A DNA stretch of 64,000 nt from an uncultured Clostridia bacterium (GTDB taxonomy: Bacteria; Bacillota; Clostridia; TANB77; CAG-508), in contig CAKOWY010000001.1 of NCBI GenBank assembly GCA_934129895.1, positions 62,001 through 126,000 of the forward strand. Reading direction: 5' to 3'. How positions within the stretch are numbered: position 1 is the first letter of the stretch; each line of letters opens with the position of its first letter. The position numbers and the translations under genes are program-made. Under the pieces are notes generated by a model that was not told the DNA's origin, did no database searches, and worked only from the letters and a program-made list of their open reading frames with translations. This document shows, in pieces, positions 1 through 8,299 of this stretch.

Positions 1-648
1 TTAACTTATTCTATAATGACCAATAATATCTGTTTTAAGTTCAAGTATATCTTCCTCATAAGATGTCTGATATGGGTTTGAATGATGTATAATAAATGGT
101 ATCCCATTTTTATTTCTTTTATCAGATATAATACCTATATGATTTTTAAATACAATAATATCTCCACCTTGCCATTCTTTAAAATCTTTAATATCATTTG
201 TTAATGAAATTGCATTATTGTCAAAATATATTTTTAAATTTCTAACTCTTCTAAAGTCAATATTCTTATCTATTTTTTCTATATTATATTGTGATTGGTG
301 TTCAATAATATCTGTATTTACCAGTTCTTGCAAATCATATCCTGCTCCCAATAGTCCAAAATCAACTACATCTGTACATACTCCATATTCGTCATTTGGA
401 TATCCTGTATTATAATATTTACTCTTATATTTAGGCTTTGTTGCAATATATTTTCTCACATTTTCTAATATATCTGTTTGATCATCTGTACCGTCTCCAT
501 CTTTATCTGTTTTACTTATATAATCTTCTATTCCAAAATCTTTATTTGTATATTTTCTATGTGGAATAAAATTAAACAAATACAATATTGAAAAAATTAT
601 AATAATAAAAGTTATTATTAATATAGAAGTCATAATATTCTTTTTCAT
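1..648 (-). CDS. Exported DUF1287 family protein (NlpC/P60-like fold)
   Basis: 215 residues with one N-terminal membrane anchor or uncleaved signal (about residues 7-27), then a DUF1287 domain. The family is predicted to be a cysteine amidase/peptidase-like enzyme. The family-typical Cys (GVCTDVV, about residue 91) and His (NHIGIISD, about residue 170) are visible. An acidic DKDGDGTDD segment ahead of the domain resembles a calcium-binding loop. The start follows an AGGAGGAG box. The gene is complete, its stop codon being the first three bases of the window. The substrate is unknown; a cell-wall role is inferred from the fold and the export signal. Confidence 0.8.
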   Translation of the reverse strand: MKKNIMTSILIITFIIIIFSILYLFNFIPHRKYTNKDFGIEDYISKTDKDGDGTDDQTDILENVRKYIATKPKYKSKYYNTGYPNDEYGVCTDVVDFGLLGAGYDLQELVNTDIIEHQSQYNIEKIDKNIDFRRVRNLKIYFDNNAISLTNDIKDFKEWQGGDIIVFKNHIGIISDKRNKNGIPFIIHHSNPYQTSYEEDILELKTDIIGHYRIS

Positions 649-725
649 TTTAATCTCCTCCTTTTATTGCTAATAATTATATATCTTCTCTATAATTAAT
701 ACAATTAAGAATTTATTAATTTCAC

Positions 726-766
726 AAAAAGCCCTCATGCAATACATTTCTGTAAAACATGAGGAC
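726..766 (-). terminator. Rho-independent terminator of the WHH nuclease gene
   Basis: The minus strand reads GTCCTCATG, an 18-nt loop, CATGAGGGC, then a T run. It begins 6 nt after the stop codon. Confidence 0.8.
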
Positions 767-772
767 TTTTCA

Positions 773-1531
773 TTAGTCGTCTTTACCTCCCCAAATTGCA
801 AATCCACCTTTGTGGAATGTCTTTTCGTGTTTTTCTTTGTCTACCAATTGAAGTACACCAGGATTTTGGTGATGATGCCATACGTAATGTGCTGGTGTTT
901 CTCCATGTTGCAGTGCTTTAATGTCATTTTTAGAAAGATTTAGCTTTTGTCTTAATTTAGAATTTTTTAGAATATCTTTATACAATTTATTATTGCACAA
1001 GATAAAATGCTGGTACCTAGAACGTCTATAATCAAGAACCTTGAGTTTTACTTTGTACTTTGATTTAAAGATCGGAAAACCTTTGCTATCAAAATGTACT
1101 TTTGTTACTCCATGTACTTGATTTGCCATACCAGGAAGTCCAAGTTTTAATCTCGGGAAATAATTGATTTGATTGATTTTTTTTATTGTTCTCAATCTTT
1201 TAGATATTCCAAATTTCCGACTAAACCATGTTTTTCTGTTCTGACGTTTTTCCTTGGCTAACCTTTTGATACAGTAAAAGCCAAACTCTCTTATCACTAT
1301 CATAAATAATACTAAGAAAGCTTTAACTGCAACATACTGCACTAACACACATACGATGATTTTCCACCACTCCAAATGTAATGCGAGTAGATAGAACAGT
1401 TGTACCACATAAGACAAAATAATCTCTGTTATACAGGCATACTTGTTCTTTTTCCGCAAAATCAATTGAATTGACAGTAAAATTTCTACTACGGACAAAA
1501 TTACGCTTGTGATAATGACAACTCCATGCAT
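773..1531 (-). CDS. Membrane-anchored WHH-motif HNH/ENDO VII nuclease
   Basis: 252 residues when started at the ATG that lies 8 nt after a GGAGG box; an earlier in-frame ATG lacks such spacing. Three hydrophobic helices (about 3-26, 32-50, 55-78) are followed by a basic linker. The C-terminal domain carries the hallmark of WHH nucleases: GETPAHYVWHHHQ, then LQLVD, EKHEKTFHKGG and a terminal FAIWGG. In known families this domain is the C-terminal toxin of polymorphic or contact-dependent systems. Here there is no LXG, RHS or Sec leader, and no recognisable immunity gene adjoins it. It has its own promoter and terminator and higher G+C than the flanks (22/60 at 1081-1140). Nuclease identity is firm; the biological role is open. 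Confidence 0.85.
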   Translation of the reverse strand: MHGVVIITSVILSVVEILLSIQLILRKKNKYACITEIILSYVVQLFYLLALHLEWWKIIVCVLVQYVAVKAFLVLFMIVIREFGFYCIKRLAKEKRQNRKTWFSRKFGISKRLRTIKKINQINYFPRLKLGLPGMANQVHGVTKVHFDSKGFPIFKSKYKVKLKVLDYRRSRYQHFILCNNKLYKDILKNSKLRQKLNLSKNDIKALQHGETPAHYVWHHHQNPGVLQLVDKEKHEKTFHKGGFAIWGGKDD

Positions 1532-1585
1532 GTTCTTCTCCTCCATATTCATGTTTTAGAGTTTCCAACAACACTTAACTTTCAT

Positions 1586-1614
1586 ATTATACTCCAAATT
1601 TCAAGTATAGTCAA
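1586..1614 (-). promoter_or_regulatory. Sigma-A promoter of the WHH nuclease gene
   Basis: TTGACT (1614-1609), 17-bp spacer, TATAAT (1591-1586) on the minus strand. The leader to the ATG is about 50 nt. Confidence 0.75.
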
Positions 1615-1693
1615 GATTTTTATTTTGTTTCAATTTCGACACTCATTCTATATTTTTAATTATTATGCTTTAAAAAAATCTTTTGATATAAAA

Positions 1694-1816
1694 TTAATAT
1701 ATTCCCATTTCTGTTGATACAGTAATATACCAAAATAATGCTGTAACAATAGATATTATTCCTAAAGTAAGTGATGCAACAGTCATACCTGATTTATTTT
1801 TATTATTTTCTTCCAT
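1694..1816 (-). pseudogene. Remnant of a small membrane protein (DUF4190-like N-terminus)
   Basis: A 40-codon frame reads MEENNKNKSGM followed by VASLTLGIISIV, which resembles the first transmembrane hairpin of small Firmicute membrane proteins of the DUF4190 type. It stops just after the first helix and has no ribosome binding site. I read it as a 3'-truncated remnant in the roughly 370-bp space between two cassette genes. A genuine 40-residue single-helix peptide cannot be excluded. Confidence 0.35.
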
Positions 1817-1901
1817 TTAATAGTTTAGAATCAGTATAATAATAATGGTATGATGAATTTGTTTTTTGTGATTCAACCAATATAAAAATTTTATAATATA
1901 A

Positions 1902-1931
1902 CAAAAAGATGAGGGCACATTGCCCTCACCT
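1902..1931 (-). terminator. Terminator of the orphan membrane protein gene
   Basis: Minus strand: GGTGAGGGCA, ATG loop, TGCCCTCATC, then TTTTT. A near-perfect 10-bp stem. Confidence 0.85.
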
Positions 1932-1972
1932 TTTTTCAGTTATTTAATTGCTAACCACTTTCGTAATATTTT

Positions 1973-2617
1973 TTACCAGTACATCCACAGATCAAAGAAA
2001 TTCATTCCGTCATCAGCTGCTACTACAACAAATGGCATAATAATTACATATAATACCGAAATCACGAAAGCTAATTCAGTAGAAAGCGGTAATGACCATA
2101 GTGCAATTAATGCAAATATGTACGCCAAAATGTTAATTATTAATACCGAACTGTACGGAATTCTTGCAAATACATTTTGAGGATTTTCTGACTTTTTTTC
2201 TTCAAGAAACTCTTCAATATTGTATGCAATTCCTATAACTGGTTGTGACAAAGCCCCTAAAATTGTTGCACAAATAATAACTGCTACATAATGCAAAGAT
2301 TTAGTTATCAAAATTGATGCTATAATAAGTATCGCATTTATGATTTTATATATAGTTGCATATTTGCGTTCTTTAGGCTCTCCTTCCCAAGATGACTTTA
2401 AAAATCCGAATAAATACATACTAACTAAGTGTATTGAAATAAGTATTAAGTACACTCCTATTCTATCAGTTTCAAGTTTGTACATAATTGTGCTTCCTAC
2501 AACAAGTGCTTGAATATAAAACACTTGCATTACCAATTCTGGCTCAAGATCATCTGTCAAAGACCATCTTACTCCAAGTGAATACCGTTCTTTCAAAAAA
2601 TCTAGTAGCCAACTCAT
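1973..2617 (-). CDS. Orphan polytopic membrane protein
   Basis: 214 residues from the ATG that follows AAGGAGG by 8 nt. About six hydrophobic helices are predicted (roughly 28-46, 52-74, 88-106, 108-128, 152-172, 178-200). The N-terminus is charged and the C-terminus ends in an acidic-aromatic tail (AADDGMNFFDLWMYW). I recognise no family. The gene is monocistronic, with its own promoter immediately after the SGNH-protein stop and a strong terminator. Its G+C (25/60 at 2521-2580) exceeds that of its neighbours. A link to the WHH nuclease, for example as an immunity protein, is only a guess from proximity. Confidence 0.7.
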   Translation of the reverse strand: MSWLLDFLKERYSLGVRWSLTDDLEPELVMQVFYIQALVVGSTIMYKLETDRIGVYLILISIHLVSMYLFGFLKSSWEGEPKERKYATIYKIINAILIIASILITKSLHYVAVIICATILGALSQPVIGIAYNIEEFLEEKKSENPQNVFARIPYSSVLIINILAYIFALIALWSLPLSTELAFVISVLYVIIMPFVVVAADDGMNFFDLWMYW

Positions 2618-2702
2618 AATAACTGCCTCCTTAAACATTTGTTAATATAGGTTTTATATAAATTTCCTTTCGGAAATTTTCGGAGATATTAAATTTTTTT
2701 GA

Positions 2703-2731
2703 ATTATATCACAAAAATGTTCATATATCAA
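2703..2731 (-). promoter_or_regulatory. Promoter of the orphan membrane protein gene
   Basis: TTGATA (2731-2726), 17-bp spacer ending in TGA, TATAAT (2708-2703): an extended -10 promoter. The -35 box starts 4 nt past the stop codon of the SGNH gene. The roughly 80-nt leader contains a hairpin with arms AAATTTCC and GGAAATTT. Confidence 0.7.
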
Positions 2732-2735
2732 TATT

Positions 2736-3668
2736 TTATTCTGTATATCTTTGTAAAGTTTCTTTCCATTTATTATAATTCTCATCTTCTCGATGGTCTT
2801 CGATCTTATAATTTATACTTATATATTTTCCTAAAAACTCTGTAGTTTTTATTGCTCCAAAATGATTTAAATGATCACCAGCATCTCTTGTGTCTTTTTT
2901 CCAATCTATTTTTAAATTTTCTTGTTCAAGATTCATATCTAAAAATTGGATATCTTCTTTTTTAGCAAATTCCTCTATTCCATTATGATATTCATAGTTC
3001 CAACATAAAGTACTTGGTGTACTTAAAATTAATAATTGAGCATTATTCTTTTTACAATATTCATTTAATGCCTTTACATATAATTTATTTTCTGTTGGAA
3101 TGCTAGCAACTTTATTACTATAAGTCATATAATTACTACTATCTGCTTCTTTTACATTTGTTGTATCATAAAATCCTTTTTGCTCATCTGTCCAAGTATA
3201 CTCAACCTTTTCAAAGAAATCATTTGTATTCAAATTTTTCCATCTATTATGATATTTTATTACCGGTAAAATATGTTGAGCAACTTTGGCAATTGGTGCT
3301 GTTATAGGAACATCTGTATATATATTATGAGCTTCTAGAATAACTAATTTAGGGCTTTGCTTTTTCATTGCTTTATAAACAAACTCTAAAGATTCTGGTA
3401 AACTTTGTCCTGACGTTCCACATAAATATGTTGTAATTCCATACTCTTTAAATAATTTCATTGGTATTATAGATGTAAATGATTCACTATCACCTACAAC
3501 AACTACGTCTATTGTGTTATCTTTTTCTCCTAATATTCCATTTGCGGTAGCACTTTCCATTCCAAATTCATCTGAATTATTTTTTGGAACTGTTATATAT
3601 GACAATACTATTAGAATAATTAGAAGTATTAGTAAAAAACTTATAGTTTTTAATATTTTTGATTTCAT
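2736..3668 (-). CDS. SGNH-hydrolase-like surface modification protein (DltD/AlgX-like role)
   Basis: 310 residues from the ATG behind AGGAGGAGAATAAGG. One N-terminal helix (about 6-28) anchors an extracytoplasmic SGNH domain. The nucleophile block is VVVGDSES and the catalytic Asp/His pair lies in GDHLNHFG near the C-terminus. Proteins of this type pair with MBOAT acyltransferases to finish transfer of an acyl group to a cell-wall polymer. It is the last gene of the five-gene operon and its start is 14 nt from the MBOAT stop. It holds the DltD position, but sequence similarity to classical DltD looks limited. Confidence 0.75.
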   Translation of the reverse strand: MKSKILKTISFLLILLIILIVLSYITVPKNNSDEFGMESATANGILGEKDNTIDVVVVGDSESFTSIIPMKLFKEYGITTYLCGTSGQSLPESLEFVYKAMKKQSPKLVILEAHNIYTDVPITAPIAKVAQHILPVIKYHNRWKNLNTNDFFEKVEYTWTDEQKGFYDTTNVKEADSSNYMTYSNKVASIPTENKLYVKALNEYCKKNNAQLLILSTPSTLCWNYEYHNGIEEFAKKEDIQFLDMNLEQENLKIDWKKDTRDAGDHLNHFGAIKTTEFLGKYISINYKIEDHREDENYNKWKETLQRYTE

Positions 3669-3681
3669 CCTTATTCTCCTC

Positions 3682-5271
3682 CTAAAATTGTGCATACATT
3701 GGATCTACTGCTGCATATCCCACACCATAAGCTCCAAATATAATTATTGATAAAATAAGTGCATAATATATTATCCATCTTACTACTATATTCTTCTTTG
3801 AGATTTCTTTTCTTATATCTATTCCTTTTTCTTTCATTATACTTGTTATAAATACAACTAATACCGTAATAGCTATAACTATAAAGTCTTGTCTGTCTAA
3901 TCCTAATTTTAATATTGTACCATCATTTATCAATTTAAATGAGAAATTTGTAACCATTTCTTTGAACATTGCAAATCCTGCAACAAATCCATTAGCTCTA
4001 AAAAACAATTCTCCAACAAATACTAAACAAGTTGTCTTTATAATTCTAAAACCATTATAAATATAATTTTTATTTGTTATATGTAGTTTATTTTTACATT
4101 TTTCTACAATAGGTTCTATTATTCTTCCTAATAATATTAATCCAAAATGATATAATCCAAAGAATATATAATTCCATGCTGAACCATGCCAAATTCCGTT
4201 ACAAATCCATACACAGAACAATGCTATAGTACTTGTCATCAATGGTCCATAATAATTTCCAAATTTTTTTCGAGCTGCAGTTGTCATCTTCTTACACTTG
4301 TTTGTCAAAGAAACTGGATAATATATATAATCTCTAAACCAAGCACCTAATGTTATATGCCATCTCATCCAAAATTCTGATATTGATTTTGAAAAAAATG
4401 GTTGTTTAAAGTTTTCTGGTAATTTAACACCAAATATTTCTCCAACTCCAATAACAATATCCATTACTCCAGAAAAATCCATATATAATTGCAATGTGTA
4501 TAAAATCATTCCAACAGCAACTATTCCTCCATCATAACATGCATATTTATCAAACACATCTATTACAAATGGATTTAATCTATCTGCAATTATCATTTTT
4601 TTCATTAATCCAAAACCAATTCTTTGTAATCCATAAATTAAACTTTCATAAGTTACTTTTTCACATTTCCATAATTGTTCAGCTGTTTGTGAATATCTAC
4701 AAATAGGACCTTCCATAATTTGAGGGAAAAAGCTTATAAATAATGCTAATCTTCCCAAGTTTTTATCTGCCTTTATTGTTCCTCTATACACATCTATCAT
4801 ATAAGATGTTGCTTGTAATGTATAGAATGATATACCTATAGGTATTATAAATTTATGTATTTTTAGTCTAAATGGTATATTTAAAACTTCTAATAAAGAA
4901 TTTAAATTTCTACCAAAAAATGGTGAATATTTTAATATAATCAATATTGCTAATTGTATTAATACAACAACTAACATTAATTTTTTTTGTTTTTTTGCAT
5001 ATACTTCTTTTATTTCTTTTTTCTTTTCTTTTTCTGTTGTTTGTAAAATGCCATCTCTTTCATTTTGAATTACAGTTATCCATAATCCAAAATAATGCAT
5101 AGATAAAGTTGTTAATAACAAATATATTAACAACTTTCCACTTATTGACCAGAAAAATATATAACTAGCAATTAATAATATCTTCCATCTATGTTTTTGT
5201 GGCACTAAATTATATATAATAATAGTTAGAGGTAAAAATATACCTAAAAACATCAAATTACAATAAGTCAT
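3682..5271 (-). CDS. MBOAT family O-acyltransferase (DltB/AlgI-like)
   Basis: 529 residues and about ten hydrophobic segments. The two MBOAT hallmarks are present: a His in WMRWHITLGAWFRDYIYYPV (about residue 305) and the invariant His in NGIWHGSAWN (about residue 360). DltB-type proteins move an acyl group from a carrier protein across the membrane to a wall polymer. The start is the ATG one base after the carrier-protein stop, with GGAAGAGGG as binding site, so the two genes are translationally close. It belongs to the same operon as the ligase, decarboxylase and carrier. Confidence 0.88.
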   Translation of the reverse strand: MTYCNLMFLGIFLPLTIIIYNLVPQKHRWKILLIASYIFFWSISGKLLIYLLLTTLSMHYFGLWITVIQNERDGILQTTEKEKKKEIKEVYAKKQKKLMLVVVLIQLAILIILKYSPFFGRNLNSLLEVLNIPFRLKIHKFIIPIGISFYTLQATSYMIDVYRGTIKADKNLGRLALFISFFPQIMEGPICRYSQTAEQLWKCEKVTYESLIYGLQRIGFGLMKKMIIADRLNPFVIDVFDKYACYDGGIVAVGMILYTLQLYMDFSGVMDIVIGVGEIFGVKLPENFKQPFFSKSISEFWMRWHITLGAWFRDYIYYPVSLTNKCKKMTTAARKKFGNYYGPLMTSTIALFCVWICNGIWHGSAWNYIFFGLYHFGLILLGRIIEPIVEKCKNKLHITNKNYIYNGFRIIKTTCLVFVGELFFRANGFVAGFAMFKEMVTNFSFKLINDGTILKLGLDRQDFIVIAITVLVVFITSIMKEKGIDIRKEISKKNIVVRWIIYYALILSIIIFGAYGVGYAAVDPMYAQF

Positions 5272-5272
5272 A

Positions 5273-5503
5273 TTATCCCTCTTCCTGTAAACGTTCAATT
5301 AGATTCCACATTGCTTGTACTGAATTGAAATTCTGTGGTACTATTTCAACTGTTGGAATTTGCACATCAAATTCTTCCTCTATTTCTGCTACTAGTGATA
5401 TTATAGCTAAAGAGTCTAAATATCCATCATCTATTAATGTTGTACAATTCTTATAATCAACTCCTGCTTCAATTCCTTCTAAAATTTCTATTAATTTTTC
5501 CAT
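5273..5503 (-). CDS. Acyl/aminoacyl carrier protein (DltC-like)
   Basis: 76 residues, acidic, a typical four-helix carrier length. The phosphopantetheine attachment Ser is in GYLDSLAII (Ser31). DltC-type carriers receive an aminoacyl group from the adenylation enzyme and present it to the MBOAT protein. It sits between the PLP enzyme and the MBOAT gene, so it may be the shared substrate platform of ligase, decarboxylase and acyltransferase. Confidence 0.88.
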   Translation of the reverse strand: MEKLIEILEGIEAGVDYKNCTTLIDDGYLDSLAIISLVAEIEEEFDVQIPTVEIVPQNFNSVQAMWNLIERLQEEG

Positions 5504-5521
5504 TTTTTATCATCCTTCCTT

Positions 5522-6694
5522 TTACATATTAAATTTATAAGTTGGTAAGTTATCTCTAACTAATTCCAAATTACTATCTTCTTTTATTTTTATTACTTTT
5601 GGTAAATCTCTACTTAAAAATAAAGATATTCCTTCTGTCATACAATAAGCTCCTGTATTCTCAAATATAAATACATCACCAATTTTTAAATTATTTACTG
5701 GAAACTGCTTGACTAATATATCATTTATTGTACAAAGCGATCCACACAAATTCCATCTTTCATCACTATCATCAATACTTTGTCTTGGTGGATATATTTC
5801 ACATTTTGGTATTTTCATTGCCATAGATTGTCCATAATATACTAAATGATGTATTCCTCCATCTAGTATTGCATAATTTTGTTTCTTATTTATTTTTTTG
5901 TCCACAACTTTTGTAATGTAGTTTCCACAGCTTGCTGCAATACTTCTTCCTAGCTCTAATATCAATTTTCCTTTAAATTTTATTTGTTTAAGAATTTCGG
6001 AAAATTCATCCATGTAACTATCTTCATCAAATTCATCATTTTGAAAGTAGAAAACTGGTAATCCTGGTCCAAATTCTAATTCTTGTGTTATAAAATCATA
6101 TTGTTCTTGCAATTTAACTACAAATTCGTCTATATAATCTAATTCTCTTTTTAATATTTTTAAAGACTTCTTCTGTGTACCTGAGAAATATTGAATTCCA
6201 ATTATCTCTATATTTTCATATTGACTACGATTTTTTACAATATCTTCTGCTTCATAATCATTTATTCCAAATTGGTTTCCACTTGTTATCCTTATCATTA
6301 TTTTTATTTTATTGGCTTGACTCAATCTTTTTAATAGTTCAAATTGTTTTAATGATTCTACTGTATAACATTTTATTGGTTCATTATTTAAAATCATTTT
6401 TTCTATTATCTCTGGGGTTTTATATACACCAGATAATAATATTTTTGATAAGTCTATATTTTTGCTTTTGCATATTTCGTATTCTCCAGGTGAACATACT
6501 TCAAATCTATCTATATATTTTTCTATATCTTTTACAATAAATGTATTGGCTTTTATTGCATAACACATTAATACATCACTTGGTAATTTGTTTTTTAAAT
6601 ATTCTATTCTTTTTTTTGCTTTGTTTATATCAAACACATAAACTGGCGTTTCATATTTTTGCAATATTTTTTCAATAATATTTTCTTCCATCAT
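5522..6694 (-). CDS. Fold-III PLP-dependent decarboxylase (ornithine/DAP decarboxylase family)
   Basis: 390 residues. An alanine-racemase-like barrel has the PLP lysine in YAIKANT (Lys48), a glycine-rich phosphate loop FGPGLP and ELGRS in place of the usual EPGR. The C-terminal beta domain carries the active-site Cys block SLCTINDIL and the ENTGAY motif. Two ATGs follow GAGGAG; the second (6691) has better spacing. The family decarboxylates diaminopimelate, ornithine, lysine or arginine, and in BtrK and VinO it acts on carrier-bound acidic amino acids. Its place between a ligase and a carrier protein favours the carrier-bound type, but the substrate is not shown by sequence. Classical dlt operons lack such a gene. 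Confidence 0.85.
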   Translation of the reverse strand: MMEENIIEKILQKYETPVYVFDINKAKKRIEYLKNKLPSDVLMCYAIKANTFIVKDIEKYIDRFEVCSPGEYEICKSKNIDLSKILLSGVYKTPEIIEKMILNNEPIKCYTVESLKQFELLKRLSQANKIKIMIRITSGNQFGINDYEAEDIVKNRSQYENIEIIGIQYFSGTQKKSLKILKRELDYIDEFVVKLQEQYDFITQELEFGPGLPVFYFQNDEFDEDSYMDEFSEILKQIKFKGKLILELGRSIAASCGNYITKVVDKKINKKQNYAILDGGIHHLVYYGQSMAMKIPKCEIYPPRQSIDDSDERWNLCGSLCTINDILVKQFPVNNLKIGDVFIFENTGAYCMTEGISLFLSRDLPKVIKIKEDSNLELVRDNLPTYKFNM

Positions 6695-6707
6695 ATATCT
6701 CCTCTTA

Positions 6708-8219
6708 TTAATTTTCCATTATCAATGCCTTTAATTTTTTTCTATCTATTTTTCCATTTTTAGTAATTGGCATCTCATCTACTTCCATTAATACATTTGG
6801 AATCATATATATAGGTAAACTTTGTTTTAAAGTATCACGTAATTGCATTTTTGATATTTTTCCAATATAAAAACCATATATCTTACTTTTTTCTTCAATA
6901 TAAATACAACATGCTCTTTCTATTTCTTCTATTTTTCCTATTGCTGTTTCTATTTCTTCTAGTTCTACTCTATGTCCTAAATGTTTTATTTGAAAATCTT
7001 TTCTACCACTAAAGTATAATTCATCATTTTCACCATAATATCCCATGTCACCAGTTTTATATATTAAATCTCTATATTTTGTATTTTGTGGATTTTGTAC
7101 AAATCTATCATTAGTCTGTTTCATATCATTATAATACCCTAATCCTAAAGCAGTACCTTTTACACATATTTCTCCACTTTTTCCTACTTCTTTTATGATA
7201 TTATCTGTTTCATCTAATAAAAATACTTGCTCATTATCAAATGCTTTGCCAATTGGTATTTGCTTTTCATAATTCAAATTTTTATCTATTATATGATATG
7301 TACAATTACAAGTTATTTCTGTCGGACCATATAAATTGACAAATTCAGCCTTTGGAAGATATTTTATCCATTCTCTTAAATGTTTTATTGGCATAATTTC
7401 TCCACTAAATAAAACCTTATTTACCGCTTCTGGTACTTTATATTCTAATCCATGAAATGTTGTTATTAAACATAATGCAGATACTGCCCAAATTAATGTT
7501 GTAACATTATTATCACTAATATAATCTAACAATTTAGCTGGTAATGAGAATAATCTTTTTGGTATTACTACTAATGTTGCTCCAGTTTTTAAACATGAAT
7601 ATATATCTTTTACAGATACATCAAAATCAAATGGAGCTTGATTACCAATAATATCTTTTTCCGTTATATTAAATTTTTGTGTAAAAATATCTATAAAGTC
7701 AATTACAGAACGATGACTTATAACAACTCCTTTAGGTGTTCCTGTAGAACCTGATGTAAAATTAGCATATAGCGGATCTACATCTAATGCTTGCTCTCTA
7801 ATTTGATTAAGTCTTTCTTCATTAATTTCTTTTTCTTTTAAATCACTTATTTTTAATATTTGGTGATTTACTCCTATTTGTTTTGCTAATTCAATATGTT
7901 CATTATCTGTTAAAAGAACTTTTGTATCTAATACTTCTAATATTCTTTCTAGTCTAGATACTGGCAATTCTGGATTTAACAAAATATAAAAACATCCAGC
8001 ATAAACTGCACCAAAGAATGAATATAATGCATCAATTCCTTTTTCCGCTAATATTGGAACTGGACTTCTAGGTACTACATATTTTGTCAATTCACTTCCT
8101 ATTTTTTTACTTGTTTGTAGAACCTCTAAATAACTACTTCTTCTGTTTTCTTCTACAATTGCAATTTTATCTTTATTATTTTCAGTTGTGTTTTCTAAAT
8201 ATTCTAATACATTTTTCAT
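6708..8219 (-). CDS. Amino-acid adenylation enzyme (DltA-like AMP-ligase)
   Basis: 503 residues, the usual DltA length. Adenylation motifs occur in order: FTSGSTGTPKGVV (A3), YGPTEIT (A5), YKTGDMGYY (A7), GRKDFQIKHLGHRVE (A8) and the C-terminal lysine block ITKNGKIDRKKL (A10). It should activate an amino acid with ATP and load it on the downstream carrier. The stretch that reads FCGE in classical DltA, whose Cys helps select D-alanine, reads LFSGEIMP here, so the substrate may differ. It is the first gene of the operon, 13 nt ahead of the PLP enzyme. The name dltA is withheld because of the decarboxylase. Confidence 0.85.
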   Translation of the reverse strand: MKNVLEYLENTTENNKDKIAIVEENRRSSYLEVLQTSKKIGSELTKYVVPRSPVPILAEKGIDALYSFFGAVYAGCFYILLNPELPVSRLERILEVLDTKVLLTDNEHIELAKQIGVNHQILKISDLKEKEINEERLNQIREQALDVDPLYANFTSGSTGTPKGVVISHRSVIDFIDIFTQKFNITEKDIIGNQAPFDFDVSVKDIYSCLKTGATLVVIPKRLFSLPAKLLDYISDNNVTTLIWAVSALCLITTFHGLEYKVPEAVNKVLFSGEIMPIKHLREWIKYLPKAEFVNLYGPTEITCNCTYHIIDKNLNYEKQIPIGKAFDNEQVFLLDETDNIIKEVGKSGEICVKGTALGLGYYNDMKQTNDRFVQNPQNTKYRDLIYKTGDMGYYGENDELYFSGRKDFQIKHLGHRVELEEIETAIGKIEEIERACCIYIEEKSKIYGFYIGKISKMQLRDTLKQSLPIYMIPNVLMEVDEMPITKNGKIDRKKLKALIMEN

Positions 8220-8247
8220 TTCATTATCACATCCCTCATAAATTTGT

Positions 8248-8256
8248 ATTATATCA
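8248..8256 (-). promoter_or_regulatory. Extended -10 promoter of the dlt-like operon
   Basis: TGATATAAT on the minus strand (8256-8248) gives an extended -10 element. No good -35 is visible 17 bp upstream. A GAGGG binding site and the ligase ATG follow within 30 nt. Confidence 0.55.
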
Positions 8257-8299
8257 TTAATTTTCTATGTTTTTTCTTAACTTTTATTAAGAAATCTAT

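Noticed and set aside
5522..6694. Calling the PLP enzyme diaminopimelate decarboxylase (lysA).
   Set aside because: The fold fits, but the operon context with ligase and carrier argues for a dedicated role, and ELGR replaces EPGR. The symbol was withheld.
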